In this document: positions 37,109-45,893 of the stretch, in pieces
How positions within the stretch are numbered: position 1 is the stretch's first letter
Layout of the letters: each line of letters opens with the position of its first letter
Source: Moorella thermoacetica
GTDB lineage: Bacteria > Bacillota > DSM-521 > Neomoorellales > Neomoorellaceae
DNA: 64,000 nt
Assembly (NCBI RefSeq): GCF_001267405.1
Contig: NZ_CP012369.1
Coordinates: forward strand, 584,001-648,000
Reading direction: 5' to 3'
The notes under the pieces: model-generated
Told to the model about the DNA's origin: nothing
The model's database searches: none
The model's input: the letters and a program-made list of their open reading frames with translations, nothing else
Made by a program: the position numbers and the translations under genes

Positions 37109-37157
37109 AATTAATGGATATTTTACATTTTCCTTCGGTCGAGGAGGGAGAATAATT

Positions 37158-38744
37158 ATGATCGGCAAAGTAGATGACGCTTTCTTCCGGCAGGCTATCC
37201 TGCCCCATACGGGAGCAGGGGATCCTGAGGTGGTAGTCGGGCCGCGCATGGGAGTGGACGCGGCGGTACTTAAAATAGGGGAGGAGTACCTGGCCGTTGC
37301 AGAGGACCCCATTTTTCCTGGACCGACGACTTCCCCCGATGACTTCGGCTGGATCACCGTCCATATCGGCGCCAGCGACGTCGCCGTCATGGGTATCAAG
37401 CCCCGTTTTATGACCTATTCCCTCTTGCTGCCGCCGGGGACGCCGGAGGACTACATCGCCGGGCTGGTCCGCAGCATCAGCACCTATGCCCGGGAGCTGG
37501 GCATTACTATCGTCGGCGGTCATACCGGTTTCTACGGGGCCGTGACCATACCTACCATTGGCGGAATTACCGTCTGGGGCCGGGGTCGGGAAGTAGTCAC
37601 CCCCGCTGGGGCCCGGGTCGGCGACGCCGTAATTATTACTAAAGGGGCGGCCATTGAAGCGGCAGCCCTGGTGGCCTGCGAGCTGGGTGAGAAGCTCCTG
37701 GCTGCCGGGATCTCCCCGGACCTGGTGGCAAGGGCTAAAAAGCGGTTGCGGGAGATGTCCGTGGTGGCTGAAGCCGGTATTGCCGTAGAAGTCGGCGGTG
37801 TACATGCCATGCACGATGCCACGGAAGGGGGCCTGGCGCGGGGCCTCTGGGAGGTGGCCGAAGCTTCCGGTGTGGGTTTAAGGATCGAACGCGCCCGGGT
37901 ACCGGTACCTGCCGATATCCGAGCAGTTTGTGACTATATTGGCCTTAACCCTTACGAAGTAATCAGCGAGGGCACCCTGGTGCTCACCTGCGCGCCGGAA
38001 AAGGCTGACGCCATGCTGGCGGCCTTTAAAGAAGCCGGCATCGAAGCGGCGGTTATCGGCCGGGTAGTACCAGCGGGCGCAGGCCGCGCCTGGCTGGAGG
38101 ATGACGGCCGGGAAGAGCAGCTCCTGCCGCCGGCGGTGGACCGCTTCTGGGAGGTCTTTTTTAACGCCCTGGCCCTAAAAAACGATACCCGTACTCCGGC
38201 GGAAGTGGCCCTGTGCCGGGAACTGGGACAGGCCGTCAGGGAGCTCGAGGAAGCTAACGTTGCCGCCCTCATCCCCGAGATCGGCGCCAACCTGGCCTAT
38301 TGCTTGCCGGAGGCAAAAGAACTCCGGGACATCGCTGCTATACCCGGCCGCCTGCTGCGTTTTAAGGGGCGAGTGGCAACCCTGGGTGAGCCGGAGATGG
38401 GCTGTTCCCACCACATGGGCGGCACCATCCTGGTGGTGCGGGAGTTCTTCCCGCAGGCACGCTGCGTCATCAACCTCCGCAACAACGCCCGGGTGCGTCA
38501 GGCCTGCGCCGATCTGGGTTATAAGGTTGTCAGCATGCCCGTGCCCCCGGACTACCGCCAGACGGACGATGATTTCTATACCGACCTGCGCCGGACCATG
38601 GCGGCCTGCCGGGAACTTCCTGACGTAATTGAAATACCCGATCGCATCAACCTGGAGCGCCTCATCCTGGTCCTGGGCCGGAACCCCGGTGAAATCGTCA
38701 GCAAGGTAACCTCCCTGGCCACCAGGGTGGCGGAATTGGAGTAG
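37158..38744 (+). CDS. AIR synthase (HypE-like) / ThiN domain fusion protein
   Basis: The 528-residue protein starts at ATG 37158 behind AGGAGGGAG. Residues ~1-325 are a PurM/HypE/ThiL-like ATP-binding enzyme: KVDDAFFRQAIL, then MGVDAAVLKIGEEYLAVAEDP, HIGASDVAVMGIKP, TIVGGHTGFYGA and MHDATEGGLARGLWEVAEA. It lacks the HypE C-terminal cysteine tail. Residues ~345-525 are different: VAALIPEIGANLAYCLPEA, IPGRLLRFKGRV, GCSHHMGGTILVVREF and CVINLRNN fit the ThiN domain of archaeal-type thiamine phosphate synthases. A kinase-like ATPase joined to ThiN suggests a role in thiamine or related phosphate-ester metabolism, but this pairing is not a standard thiamine enzyme. No thi gene or TPP riboswitch is nearby. 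Confidence 0.8.
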   Translation: MIGKVDDAFFRQAILPHTGAGDPEVVVGPRMGVDAAVLKIGEEYLAVAEDPIFPGPTTSPDDFGWITVHIGASDVAVMGIKPRFMTYSLLLPPGTPEDYIAGLVRSISTYARELGITIVGGHTGFYGAVTIPTIGGITVWGRGREVVTPAGARVGDAVIITKGAAIEAAALVACELGEKLLAAGISPDLVARAKKRLREMSVVAEAGIAVEVGGVHAMHDATEGGLARGLWEVAEASGVGLRIERARVPVPADIRAVCDYIGLNPYEVISEGTLVLTCAPEKADAMLAAFKEAGIEAAVIGRVVPAGAGRAWLEDDGREEQLLPPAVDRFWEVFFNALALKNDTRTPAEVALCRELGQAVRELEEANVAALIPEIGANLAYCLPEAKELRDIAAIPGRLLRFKGRVATLGEPEMGCSHHMGGTILVVREFFPQARCVINLRNNARVRQACADLGYKVVSMPVPPDYRQTDDDFYTDLRRTMAACRELPDVIEIPDRINLERLILVLGRNPGEIVSKVTSLATRVAELE

Positions 38745-38820
38745 GTTATTTTTCACAGAGGATAACATTTTTTCACAACTAGTTAACGATCTGCGCAAGT
38801 TTTGCTATGAGCTTATAATA

Positions 38821-38857
38821 AAAGGCGCGGCTTTTTAAATAAAGGTCGCGCCTTTTT
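38821..38857 (+). terminator. Rho-independent terminator after the AIR-synthase/ThiN gene
   Basis: AAAGGCGCG and CGCGCCTTTTT form a 9-bp stem ending in a T-run. It separates this unit from the DeoR operon. Confidence 0.8.
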
Positions 38858-38872
38858 ACACCTTGAATTTAC

Positions 38873-38965
38873 AATAAATAACGTGATATTAACAATAAAT
38901 AAAGCAGAAATAGATTGTTTTGGCCATAAATAAACATTGACAGTGTTAAAATATGAGATTAGAAT
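38873..38965 (+). promoter_or_regulatory. Promoter and repeated AT-rich motif ahead of the salvage operon
   Basis: TTGACA at 38937-38942 and TAGAAT at 38960-38965 are spaced 17 bases apart. Three copies of (A/C)AATAAATAA-like sequence lie just upstream (about 38873, 38891, and CATAAATAA at 38926) at irregular spacing. They are candidates for the operator of the DeoR-type regulator. Confidence 0.65.
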
Positions 38966-39029
38966 TGAATTATAATTATAGATAATTTATGTTAGTAAAA
39001 ATCCCGGTTCATATGGGAGGTGAATGATA

Positions 39030-39830
39030 GTGGAACTTGTCACGAATAATGATCGTAACAATGACATAGCCCCACAGGAAAGAAGGCAATTGTTGTTTGA
39101 ATACATCTATAAAAATGGATCAGCTAAAATTAGTGAACTAGCCAATCGTTTTAATGTATCAGAAATGACTATCAGACGTGATATTGAAGTCTTGGAAAAA
39201 AAGAATTTAATAATGCGTACCCATGGTGGCGTATTATATCGTGAAGGTACGATATATGACCTTGGTTTAGCGGGTAATAAAGTCCACCTAAATGAAAAGA
39301 TAGCAATCGCCAAAGCTGCCCGTCCTCTTATCGAACCCGGTGATTTAATAGCCTTTGATGCCAGCACTACTGGTGCCGAACTAGCTAGATTATTAAATGG
39401 CATCGAAGATTTAACAATAGTTACTAACAGTCTTACGGTTGCTAACATCGTTGCGCCTTATAGTAATATAACTTTAATCCTGGTAGGTGGCAATTTACGC
39501 TCTAAGGCTTTATCAACGGTTGGTCCTCTGGCGGCAGATATAGTTGATCATTTTAACTTCACCAAAATGTTCTTTTCCTGTAATGCTGTGGATCCCGTAG
39601 AAGGACTTACCGATACAAATGTAGCTGAAGCCGAGATGAAAAAAATTATGCTCCAGCGAGCTGGGCAGCGTATTCTCCTGGCAGATTCTTCTAAAATTGG
39701 CAAAAGGGCTTTAGTTCGCTTTTGGCCTATGGAGGAGATTGATATCTTTGTTACTGATGCCGGGACGCCGGATGAAGCCGTCCAGGTATTTCAGGATTTA
39801 GGAGTAAGAGTCATCAGGGCCGAAGCCTGA
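39030..39830 (+). CDS. DeoR family transcriptional regulator
   Basis: GTG 39030 is nine bases after GGGAGG; ATG 39024 is only three bases away and less likely. The ~266-residue protein has an N-terminal winged helix (SAKISELANRFNVSEMTIRRDIEVLEK) and the DeoRC sugar-phosphate-binding domain (IAFDASTTGAELARLL, TIVTNSLTVANIVA, LVGGNLRSKALSTVGP, LLADSSKIGKRAL). DeoR regulators bind phosphorylated sugars. It heads the transporter-mtnK-mtnA-aldolase set, so its effector may be a phosphorylated methylthio- or deoxy-pentose. An inverted repeat AGAAAGCG/CGCTTTCT lies just after its stop (39837-39857), ahead of the binding-protein gene. Confidence 0.92.
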   Translation: MELVTNNDRNNDIAPQERRQLLFEYIYKNGSAKISELANRFNVSEMTIRRDIEVLEKKNLIMRTHGGVLYREGTIYDLGLAGNKVHLNEKIAIAKAARPLIEPGDLIAFDASTTGAELARLLNGIEDLTIVTNSLTVANIVAPYSNITLILVGGNLRSKALSTVGPLAADIVDHFNFTKMFFSCNAVDPVEGLTDTNVAEAEMKKIMLQRAGQRILLADSSKIGKRALVRFWPMEEIDIFVTDAGTPDEAVQVFQDLGVRVIRAEA

Positions 39831-39836
39831 TTGGTG

Positions 39837-39857
39837 AGAAAGCGGCAAACGCTTTCT
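39837..39857 (+). promoter_or_regulatory. Inverted repeat before the binding-protein gene
   Basis: AGAAAGCG-GCAAA-CGCTTTCT is an 8-bp perfect dyad with a five-base centre. It could be an RNA hairpin or an operator; no T-run follows. Confidence 0.5.
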
Positions 39858-39888
39858 ATGTATAAAGCCATCAAAGGGGGTAAAATGT

Positions 39889-40965
39889 ATGTCCATTTAT
39901 GAAAAAGGTATGAATCGGAGGGAGTTTATTGTCAAAAGTCTGATGGCGAGTGGGTTGGTAGCAGGTAGCTCTCTGTTGCTGAGCGGGTGCTCATCGGGCT
40001 CAACGGGTACTACTGCAAAAGAAGGCAAACGCTTGAAGGCGGCATTCTCCAATGCTGGACTCCAAGCCACCTGGTGCGCCCAGGGCAAGGATACTGTGGA
40101 ACGTTGGGGTAAATGGTTGGGAGTAGATATTACCTGGTATGACGGCGCTCTTAGTGTAGACAAGCAGCGTGCGGCCGTAGAAGATATGGCAACTAAAGAC
40201 TGGGATTTTGTCGCTATCCAACCATTGGGTATCGGTACTTTAAATGAGCCGGTCAAAAAGATGCTGGAACGCGGCATCCCCGTAATCGATATGGATACCA
40301 TGATCGCTCAACCGGGTGAATTGCCTATCACCTGCTTTATCGCTCCGGATAATGTGTGGGGAGCTGAACAGGTAACCGAAGCCCTGATGCAGGCTATTGG
40401 TGGGAAAGGTAATGTGGTAATGACTCAAGGGTCTTTAGGGCATACAGGAGCACAAGGCCGCGCCCAAGGCTTCCATAATGTCATAAAACGTTATCCTGAT
40501 GTTAAAGTGATAGATGAAACGCCAGCCGACTTCGACGTCAATAAAGTTGCCCAGATTTGGGAAAATTTGCTTAATCGTTACGATAAAATTGATGCCGCGT
40601 ATTTTCATAACGACGATATGGCCCTGGCAGCCTACCAGGTTATTAAAAATGCCGGCAGGGAAAAAGAAATTAAAATTGGTGGTAATGATGGTATGCAACC
40701 GGCAGTAGAAGCCATCCAAAAGGGTATTATGGTTGCTACGGCCCGCAATTCGGCACCACGTATTCACTGGGGTGCATTGATGATTGGGTATTATGCTGCT
40801 ACTGAAAAAGATGCGAATAAAAAAATTCCACCCTTTATTCTGGCTGATGGTCCAATTATCACCTACAATGTAGACCAGAGTAACAAGCAACCTTGGCTCA
40901 ACAAGGGCTACGGCCAGTCTCTCGCTCCTGGCCTGATCTGGCAAGAAGATCACTTTATGGTCTAA
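39889..40965 (+). CDS. Sugar ABC transporter substrate-binding lipoprotein (RbsB-like)
   Basis: The 358-residue protein has an unusual leader: NRREFIVKSLMASGLVAGSSLLLSGCS combines a twin-arginine-like NRREF start with a lipobox (LLSGC), so it is likely a lipoprotein exported through Tat or Sec. The mature part is a periplasmic-binding-protein type I fold (WDFVAIQPLGIGTL, IPVIDMDTMI, GKGNVVMTQGSLGHTGAQGRAQGF, YFHNDDMALAAYQVI, IGGNDGMQP) typical of ribose- or autoinducer-2-like receptors. With the next two genes it forms a CUT2-type importer. The substrate is inferred from the downstream kinase to be methylthioribose, 5-deoxyribose or a related pentose. Confidence 0.9.
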   Translation: MSIYEKGMNRREFIVKSLMASGLVAGSSLLLSGCSSGSTGTTAKEGKRLKAAFSNAGLQATWCAQGKDTVERWGKWLGVDITWYDGALSVDKQRAAVEDMATKDWDFVAIQPLGIGTLNEPVKKMLERGIPVIDMDTMIAQPGELPITCFIAPDNVWGAEQVTEALMQAIGGKGNVVMTQGSLGHTGAQGRAQGFHNVIKRYPDVKVIDETPADFDVNKVAQIWENLLNRYDKIDAAYFHNDDMALAAYQVIKNAGREKEIKIGGNDGMQPAVEAIQKGIMVATARNSAPRIHWGALMIGYYAATEKDANKKIPPFILADGPIITYNVDQSNKQPWLNKGYGQSLAPGLIWQEDHFMV

Positions 40966-40975
40966 CCAGGCAGTT

Positions 40976-40997
40976 GGGGAGGGAGCAATCCCTCCCC
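40976..40997 (+). terminator. GC-rich hairpin between binding protein and ATPase genes
   Basis: GGGGAGGGA-GCAA-TCCCTCCCC is a 9-bp stem with four-base loop followed by CTTAGTT. In transporter operons such a hairpin protects the upstream mRNA or partly terminates, giving excess binding protein. Confidence 0.65.
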
Positions 40998-41025
40998 CTT
41001 AGTTAATTGCCTAAGGAGGGGAATC

Positions 41026-42504
41026 ATGGAAAAAGTTTTGGAATTAAAAAATATCGTTAAAAGATATGGCCAGGTGCCGGTTTTAAAAGGTGTAGATTTT
41101 GATCTTTATGCCGGAGAGGTACATGCCATTGTTGGTCAGAATGGGGCTGGAAAGAGTACTTTAATGAAAATTTTAGCTGGCGTTATCACTGATTATGAAG
41201 GAACTGAGGTTTTAAAAGGGAAACCTGTCAGGTTTCGTTCAGCTGGCGAAGCTCAGGTCCATGGCATTGGCATGGTACATCAGGAACTGAGCGTTATTCT
41301 AAAACTTTCTGTAGCTGAGAATTTATTTATTGGTACACCCGGTAGTAAAAAAACCTTTGTAAACTGGTGGGAAATGGAGAATAAAGCTCGACAATTACTA
41401 AAGGATTTTGGCCTGGAAAGGATTAATGTAAAACGTCCCCTGGGTAGTTACCTCTTGGGTATTCAACAAATGATTGAAATCATTCGTACTATCCATTCTA
41501 GCGCTAAAATCATCATAATGGATGAACCGACCTCGGCTCTATCACCACCCGAGGTAAAGCGGTTGTTTGAACTTATCGGCCGGTTGAAACAGGCCGGTAC
41601 TAGCATTATCTTTATTTCCCATTTTCTTGATGACGTCTTGGACATCGCTGATCGGATTACCGTTCTCCGGGATGGACGTAAGATAACAACCTTGGAGAAT
41701 AAGGATATTAATAAGGCGGAACTTATCAGATTAATGCTTGGTAGCAGTGAGGGTATAAGTGAAAACACGGAGATCGAGCTATCAGCTAGTGAAAAGGAAC
41801 CTGTTTTGGAGATCAAGGATCTGAGTTGTAGGCGTTTATTTAGGGACGTAGCCTTTAGCGTTGGGAAAGGTGAAGTGGTAGGACTTTTTGGCTATATGGG
41901 TGCCGGCCATATGGAATTACCACGAGTGTTATTTGGTCTTGAAGTACCGGAAAAAGGACGGGTGATTCTACAAGGAAAAGAAGTCAAAATTAAATCTCCG
42001 GGTCATGCCAGAAGTTTGGGGTTAGCTTATGCTCCGGAAAGCAGAAAAAAGGCCCTGTGCCTTACAAAACCTATTTACGCTAATATAACTCTACCTTTCC
42101 TGGCAACTATCGGCAGGTTTGTTAATAATCGTACGCGGGAACTAGAGATCAGCCGCCAATTAATCGAACGCACTGCCCTTAGACCACCAAAACCCCTTTT
42201 AAATGTCGGTAATCTCAGTGGAGGTAATCAGCAGAAAGTCTCAGTCTCCCGTTGGTTACCTACTCATCCTATCGTTTTTATTCTCAGCGAACCTACCAGG
42301 GGCATGGATGTCGGAGCCAAAGAAGAGATAATTAATCTAGTCCGTGACCTTAAGGCCCAAGGTATGGGAATCATTGTTGCTTCCTCAGAACCAGAAACGA
42401 TTTTTGCTCTGGCCGATCGCATATTGGTGTTCTCGAAAGGTAAAATTGTGCATGAGTTTAAGCAAGGTAAAGTCAATAAAGAGCTTTTATTTCAGTATGC
42501 TTAA
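41026..42504 (+). CDS. Sugar ABC transporter ATP-binding protein (RbsA-like, two nucleotide-binding domains)
   Basis: The 492-residue protein has two ABC domains. The first has Walker A GQNGAGKST at about residues 36-44 and IIIMDEPTSAL; the second has the degenerate GYMGAGHME usual in this family, then LSGGNQQKVSVSRWL and EPTRGMDVGAKEEI. AAGGAGG stands ahead of ATG 41026. It energises uptake together with the permease downstream. The first domain shows YLLGIQQMIEI in place of the usual LSVAQQQMVEIA signature, a small deviation. Size is normal for RbsA (~500 aa). Confidence 0.95.
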   Translation: MEKVLELKNIVKRYGQVPVLKGVDFDLYAGEVHAIVGQNGAGKSTLMKILAGVITDYEGTEVLKGKPVRFRSAGEAQVHGIGMVHQELSVILKLSVAENLFIGTPGSKKTFVNWWEMENKARQLLKDFGLERINVKRPLGSYLLGIQQMIEIIRTIHSSAKIIIMDEPTSALSPPEVKRLFELIGRLKQAGTSIIFISHFLDDVLDIADRITVLRDGRKITTLENKDINKAELIRLMLGSSEGISENTEIELSASEKEPVLEIKDLSCRRLFRDVAFSVGKGEVVGLFGYMGAGHMELPRVLFGLEVPEKGRVILQGKEVKIKSPGHARSLGLAYAPESRKKALCLTKPIYANITLPFLATIGRFVNNRTRELEISRQLIERTALRPPKPLLNVGNLSGGNQQKVSVSRWLPTHPIVFILSEPTRGMDVGAKEEIINLVRDLKAQGMGIIVASSEPETIFALADRILVFSKGKIVHEFKQGKVNKELLFQYA

Positions 42505-42528
42505 ATTTTCATCTTAAAGAGGTGATAA

Positions 42529-43524
42529 GTGGTGTCAGTCGTAACTAAAAAGGAACCTGCAAATTTAGGACGGGTTTTAAAAAGAAGTCTACATTCTATG
42601 GCCCCCCTGTGGACCTTGATTATCCTATTTATCTTTTTCAGCTTGGCGTCAGATACGTTTTTTCGAATAATTAATTTCCGCAATATCTTGATTCAGGTTT
42701 CTACTATGGCCATCATGTCTACGGGGGTAACCTTTGTTTTGTTAACTGGTGAGATCGACCTCAGCGTCGCTGACGTAGGTGGCCTGGCCGGTGTCATCGC
42801 AGCTTATGCTACGGCAACCCTGGCGTTACCCCAATCACTGTCGATAATCCTGGCCCTGGTGATAACTTTACTTCTGGGTTATTTCAACGGTTTTGGTACT
42901 GCCAGATTGGGTATTCCTTCCTTTATGATCACCTTGGCTATGATGGTCATTGCAGGTGGTCTTTCACTCTATTTTACCAGGGGTCGCGTGATTTTTAAGA
43001 TACCTGATCTATTGAAAGTCCTGGGAACTGGTAGTATTGGCCCGATACCTATCATTGTTATCATAGCTGTTATAGTCCTAGCTGTGGCCCATTTTGTTCT
43101 CCAGTATACCCGCTATGGCCGCTATGTCTATATGACGGGTGCTAATCGCGAGGCAGCTGAGCTTTCGGGAGTTAATACTCGTACCGTAATAGCCTCATGC
43201 CTGGCTATTTCCGGTTTTACAGCAGGACTTTCGGGGTTAATGAACTTAGGCCGCCTTGGAAGCGCTCAACCATCAGTGCCTAGTGATATGTTAATTAATG
43301 CCATTGCTGCTGTCGTTCTTGGCGGGACCTCTTTGGCTGGTGGTGAAGGTGGCATTCCAAATACCATTATTGGCCTCTTGATTTTAGGTATATTACGTAA
43401 TGGCCTCGACCAAGTGAGTACCGATGTATATCTAAAAACCTTTATAACCGGCATTATTCTGGTAGTAGCGTTGTTTTTAAATATCGTTGCAAGCCGCCTC
43501 CGCCATACTGCTGAAGACGAATAA
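42529..43524 (+). CDS. Sugar ABC transporter permease (RbsC-like)
   Basis: The 331-residue protein has about ten membrane segments. It carries MAIMSTGVTFVLLTGEIDLSVADVGGLAG and, near the C-terminus, LINAIAAVVLGGTSLAGGEGG, both signatures of the BPD_transp_2 (RbsC/AraH) family. GTG 42529 follows AAAGAGGTGATA. It completes the importer of binding protein and double-domain ATPase. No second permease gene is present, so it would work as a homodimer, as in RbsC. Confidence 0.93.
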   Translation: MVSVVTKKEPANLGRVLKRSLHSMAPLWTLIILFIFFSLASDTFFRIINFRNILIQVSTMAIMSTGVTFVLLTGEIDLSVADVGGLAGVIAAYATATLALPQSLSIILALVITLLLGYFNGFGTARLGIPSFMITLAMMVIAGGLSLYFTRGRVIFKIPDLLKVLGTGSIGPIPIIVIIAVIVLAVAHFVLQYTRYGRYVYMTGANREAAELSGVNTRTVIASCLAISGFTAGLSGLMNLGRLGSAQPSVPSDMLINAIAAVVLGGTSLAGGEGGIPNTIIGLLILGILRNGLDQVSTDVYLKTFITGIILVVALFLNIVASRLRHTAEDE

Positions 43525-43565
43525 TAGCAGTCGGCGGATGCAAATACAATCATGGAGGGATTTTC

Positions 43566-44831
43566 ATGGATAATTTTACTGAGCACATTAAAGTACCGGA
43601 GCCGGATTTAAGCCGCTACCAGCCTCTCAACCTTGAAACGGTCATTACTTACGTAAAGCAACGGCCGGAACTGCAAGAGTTATTCTCCCCGGACGAGGAA
43701 TTGGTCAGCAGTGAAGTTGGTGACGGTAACCTGAATTTGGTCTTCCGTATTCAAGCCAAAAATGACCCTGCCCGTTCAATTATCATTAAACAAGCTTTAC
43801 CATATGTCCGTCTGGTAGGGGATAGTTGGCCCTTGAGCCCCGATCGGGCTATTATCGAAGGCAAAGCTCTGGCCATATTCTCTGCCATCTGTCCGGACCT
43901 TACTCCGAAACTTTATTATACCGATTATGATATGTATTTGAATATCATGGAGGACCTGGCGCCACGGATTATTTTGCACAAAGGTCTCATTAAGAGGCAA
44001 CACTACCCCAACTTTACGAAGCATATTGGTCGCTACCTAGCCCGGACCTTAGGAGAAACCTGTGATTTATACCTTGACCCCCAATTGAAGAAATGGAATG
44101 CCGCCCAGTTTACCAACCCTCAGCTGTGCAAGATTACCGAGGACCTCGTTTTTACCAACCCATATATTAAAGACGGAAATGGCAATCATTTCAATCCCTT
44201 GATCGCCAAAGAGGTAGAGGTTATCCAAAACGACGAAGAGCTACATGCGGAAATGGCTGAGCTGAAGGATGCCTTCATGAGTCATGGCCAAGCACTCATA
44301 CATGGTGATCTCCATACCGGCAGTATTATGGTTGATGCTGCTACTACTAAAGTTATGGACCCCGAGTTTGCCTTCTATGGACCGGCAGGATTTGATATTG
44401 GAGCTGTAATCGGCAACCTTTTCTTGAATTATGCTTCCCATGAGGGCCATACACTAGATCCTGGCGAGCGACGGGAATACCAGCAATATCTCCTGGATTT
44501 AGCTAAAGGCGTGTGGGAGAACTTCGTGGCCGAGTTTCAATTTGTCTGGGAAAAACAGGACCCTGTCCAAAGGCCGGATGCCTACAGGGAACGCTATATG
44601 TTAAAACTTATTCAGGATACGGCTGGCTTTGGCGGTGCTAAGATGATGCGTAGAATTATCGGCCTGGCCCATGTAGAGGACCTGGAAAGTATTGCTGATC
44701 CTGAGAAGAGAGCCGTTGCCGAAAGGTTGGGCCTGGCCATTGGCCGGCGTTTGGTGAAAGAGCGGTCGCATTTTAGCAGTATCAGTGATATTATTAATGT
44801 GGTCCTGACTTCACGGCCGGAGGTGTTCTAA
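43566..44831 (+). CDS. mtnK: S-methyl-5-thioribose kinase
   Basis: The 421-residue protein has the aminoglycoside-phosphotransferase-like fold with the MtnK features: EVGDGNLNLVFRI (glycine-rich loop), SIIIKQALPYVR (ATP lysine), ALIHGDLHTGSIMV (catalytic HGDLHxG) and VMDPEFAFYGPAGFDIG. It phosphorylates methylthioribose (or 5-deoxyribose) to the 1-phosphate. Length is normal (~400 aa). Its stop TAA at 44829-44831 directly touches the ATG of mtnA, showing tight coupling. The transporter upstream would bring in its substrate. Confidence 0.95.
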   Translation: MDNFTEHIKVPEPDLSRYQPLNLETVITYVKQRPELQELFSPDEELVSSEVGDGNLNLVFRIQAKNDPARSIIIKQALPYVRLVGDSWPLSPDRAIIEGKALAIFSAICPDLTPKLYYTDYDMYLNIMEDLAPRIILHKGLIKRQHYPNFTKHIGRYLARTLGETCDLYLDPQLKKWNAAQFTNPQLCKITEDLVFTNPYIKDGNGNHFNPLIAKEVEVIQNDEELHAEMAELKDAFMSHGQALIHGDLHTGSIMVDAATTKVMDPEFAFYGPAGFDIGAVIGNLFLNYASHEGHTLDPGERREYQQYLLDLAKGVWENFVAEFQFVWEKQDPVQRPDAYRERYMLKLIQDTAGFGGAKMMRRIIGLAHVEDLESIADPEKRAVAERLGLAIGRRLVKERSHFSSISDIINVVLTSRPEVF

Positions 44832-45887
44832 ATGTACGAGCCCATTGCCCCTATCAGCTGGCGTGATGGCCAGGTGGAGATGATCGACCAGACACTCTTA
44901 CCCGGGGAGCTGGTTATCATCCGGCCCCGGACGGTAGAAGAGATGTGGGACGCCATCAAGAAGCTCAAGGTCCGGGGGGCGCCGGCCATCGGCATTGCGG
45001 CAGCCCTGGGCCTGTACCTGGCTGTGAAGGACTCGGGAGCCAGGGACAAGGCCGGTTTCGAGGCCGAATTGCAAAAGGCCGCCGCTTACCTGGCTTCCTC
45101 CCGGCCTACGGCGGTAAACCTCTTCTGGGCCTTGAAGCGGGTGCAGCAGGCGGTAGCCGCCGCGGCCACGGACGACGTTGCCGCCTTAAAGGAACTGGTC
45201 CTGAAGGAAGCCCTGGCTATCCGGGATGAGGACGAGGCCATGTGCCGGGCTATCGGTGAGCACGGCGCCTCCCTTCTGGCCGACGCCGAAGCCGTCCTTA
45301 CCCACTGCAACGCCGGCACCCTGGCCACCGCCCGTTACGGCACGGCCCTGGCTCCCATCTATACCCTGGCCGCCCGGGGCAAGGTGTTGAAGGTCTTTGC
45401 CGACGAGACCAGGCCCCTCCTCCAGGGAGCCCGCCTGACTACCTGGGAATTGCACCAGGCCGGCATCCCGGTAACCCTGATCACTGACAATATGGCCGCT
45501 ACCGTGATGGCCCGGGGCTGGGTCCAGGCAGTCATCGTCGGTGCCGACCGCATCACCGCCAACGGGGACGTGGCTAATAAAATCGGTACCTACGGCGTGG
45601 CTATTTTGGCCCGGGAGCACGGCATTCCTTTCTATGTAGCCGCACCGGCCAGCACCTTTGACTTAAGCCTCTCAGGCGGGGAGCAGATACCTATCGAAGA
45701 AAGGGACCCGGCTGAGGTCAGCCATTTCGGCTTGCGGCCCACGGCCCCCGAGGGTATCGGCATTTTCAACCCGGCCTTCGATGTGACCCCCTACCGCTAT
45801 GTCACAGCCATTATTACAGAAAAAGGAGTCATCCGGCCGCCATACAAACAAAATATCGCCAAAGTATTAGCCGGCGAAAGCAGGTGA
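44832..45887 (+). CDS. mtnA: S-methyl-5-thioribose-1-phosphate isomerase
   Basis: The 351-residue protein is an eIF2B-alpha-like isomerase. It has KVRGAPAIGIAAALG, THCNAGTLATARYGTALAPI with the catalytic Cys, DETRPLLQGARLTTWEL, TDNMAATVM and GADRITANGDVANKIGTY with the catalytic Asp. It turns methylthioribose-1-phosphate into methylthioribulose-1-phosphate, and also accepts 5-deoxyribose-1-phosphate in DHAP-shunt organisms. It stands between kinase and aldolase genes in the same order as the pathway steps. GC content rises sharply from mtnK to mtnA, suggesting that the transporter-mtnK part and the mtnA-aldolase part have different histories. Confidence 0.95.
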   Translation: MYEPIAPISWRDGQVEMIDQTLLPGELVIIRPRTVEEMWDAIKKLKVRGAPAIGIAAALGLYLAVKDSGARDKAGFEAELQKAAAYLASSRPTAVNLFWALKRVQQAVAAAATDDVAALKELVLKEALAIRDEDEAMCRAIGEHGASLLADAEAVLTHCNAGTLATARYGTALAPIYTLAARGKVLKVFADETRPLLQGARLTTWELHQAGIPVTLITDNMAATVMARGWVQAVIVGADRITANGDVANKIGTYGVAILAREHGIPFYVAAPASTFDLSLSGGEQIPIEERDPAEVSHFGLRPTAPEGIGIFNPAFDVTPYRYVTAIITEKGVIRPPYKQNIAKVLAGESR

Positions 45888-45893
45888 GAGTAA

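Noticed and set aside
39837-39857. CcpA cre site before the binding-protein gene
   Set aside because: Half-sites GAAAGCG/CGCTTTC are spaced five bases apart, whereas cre sites have the CG centre without such a gap.
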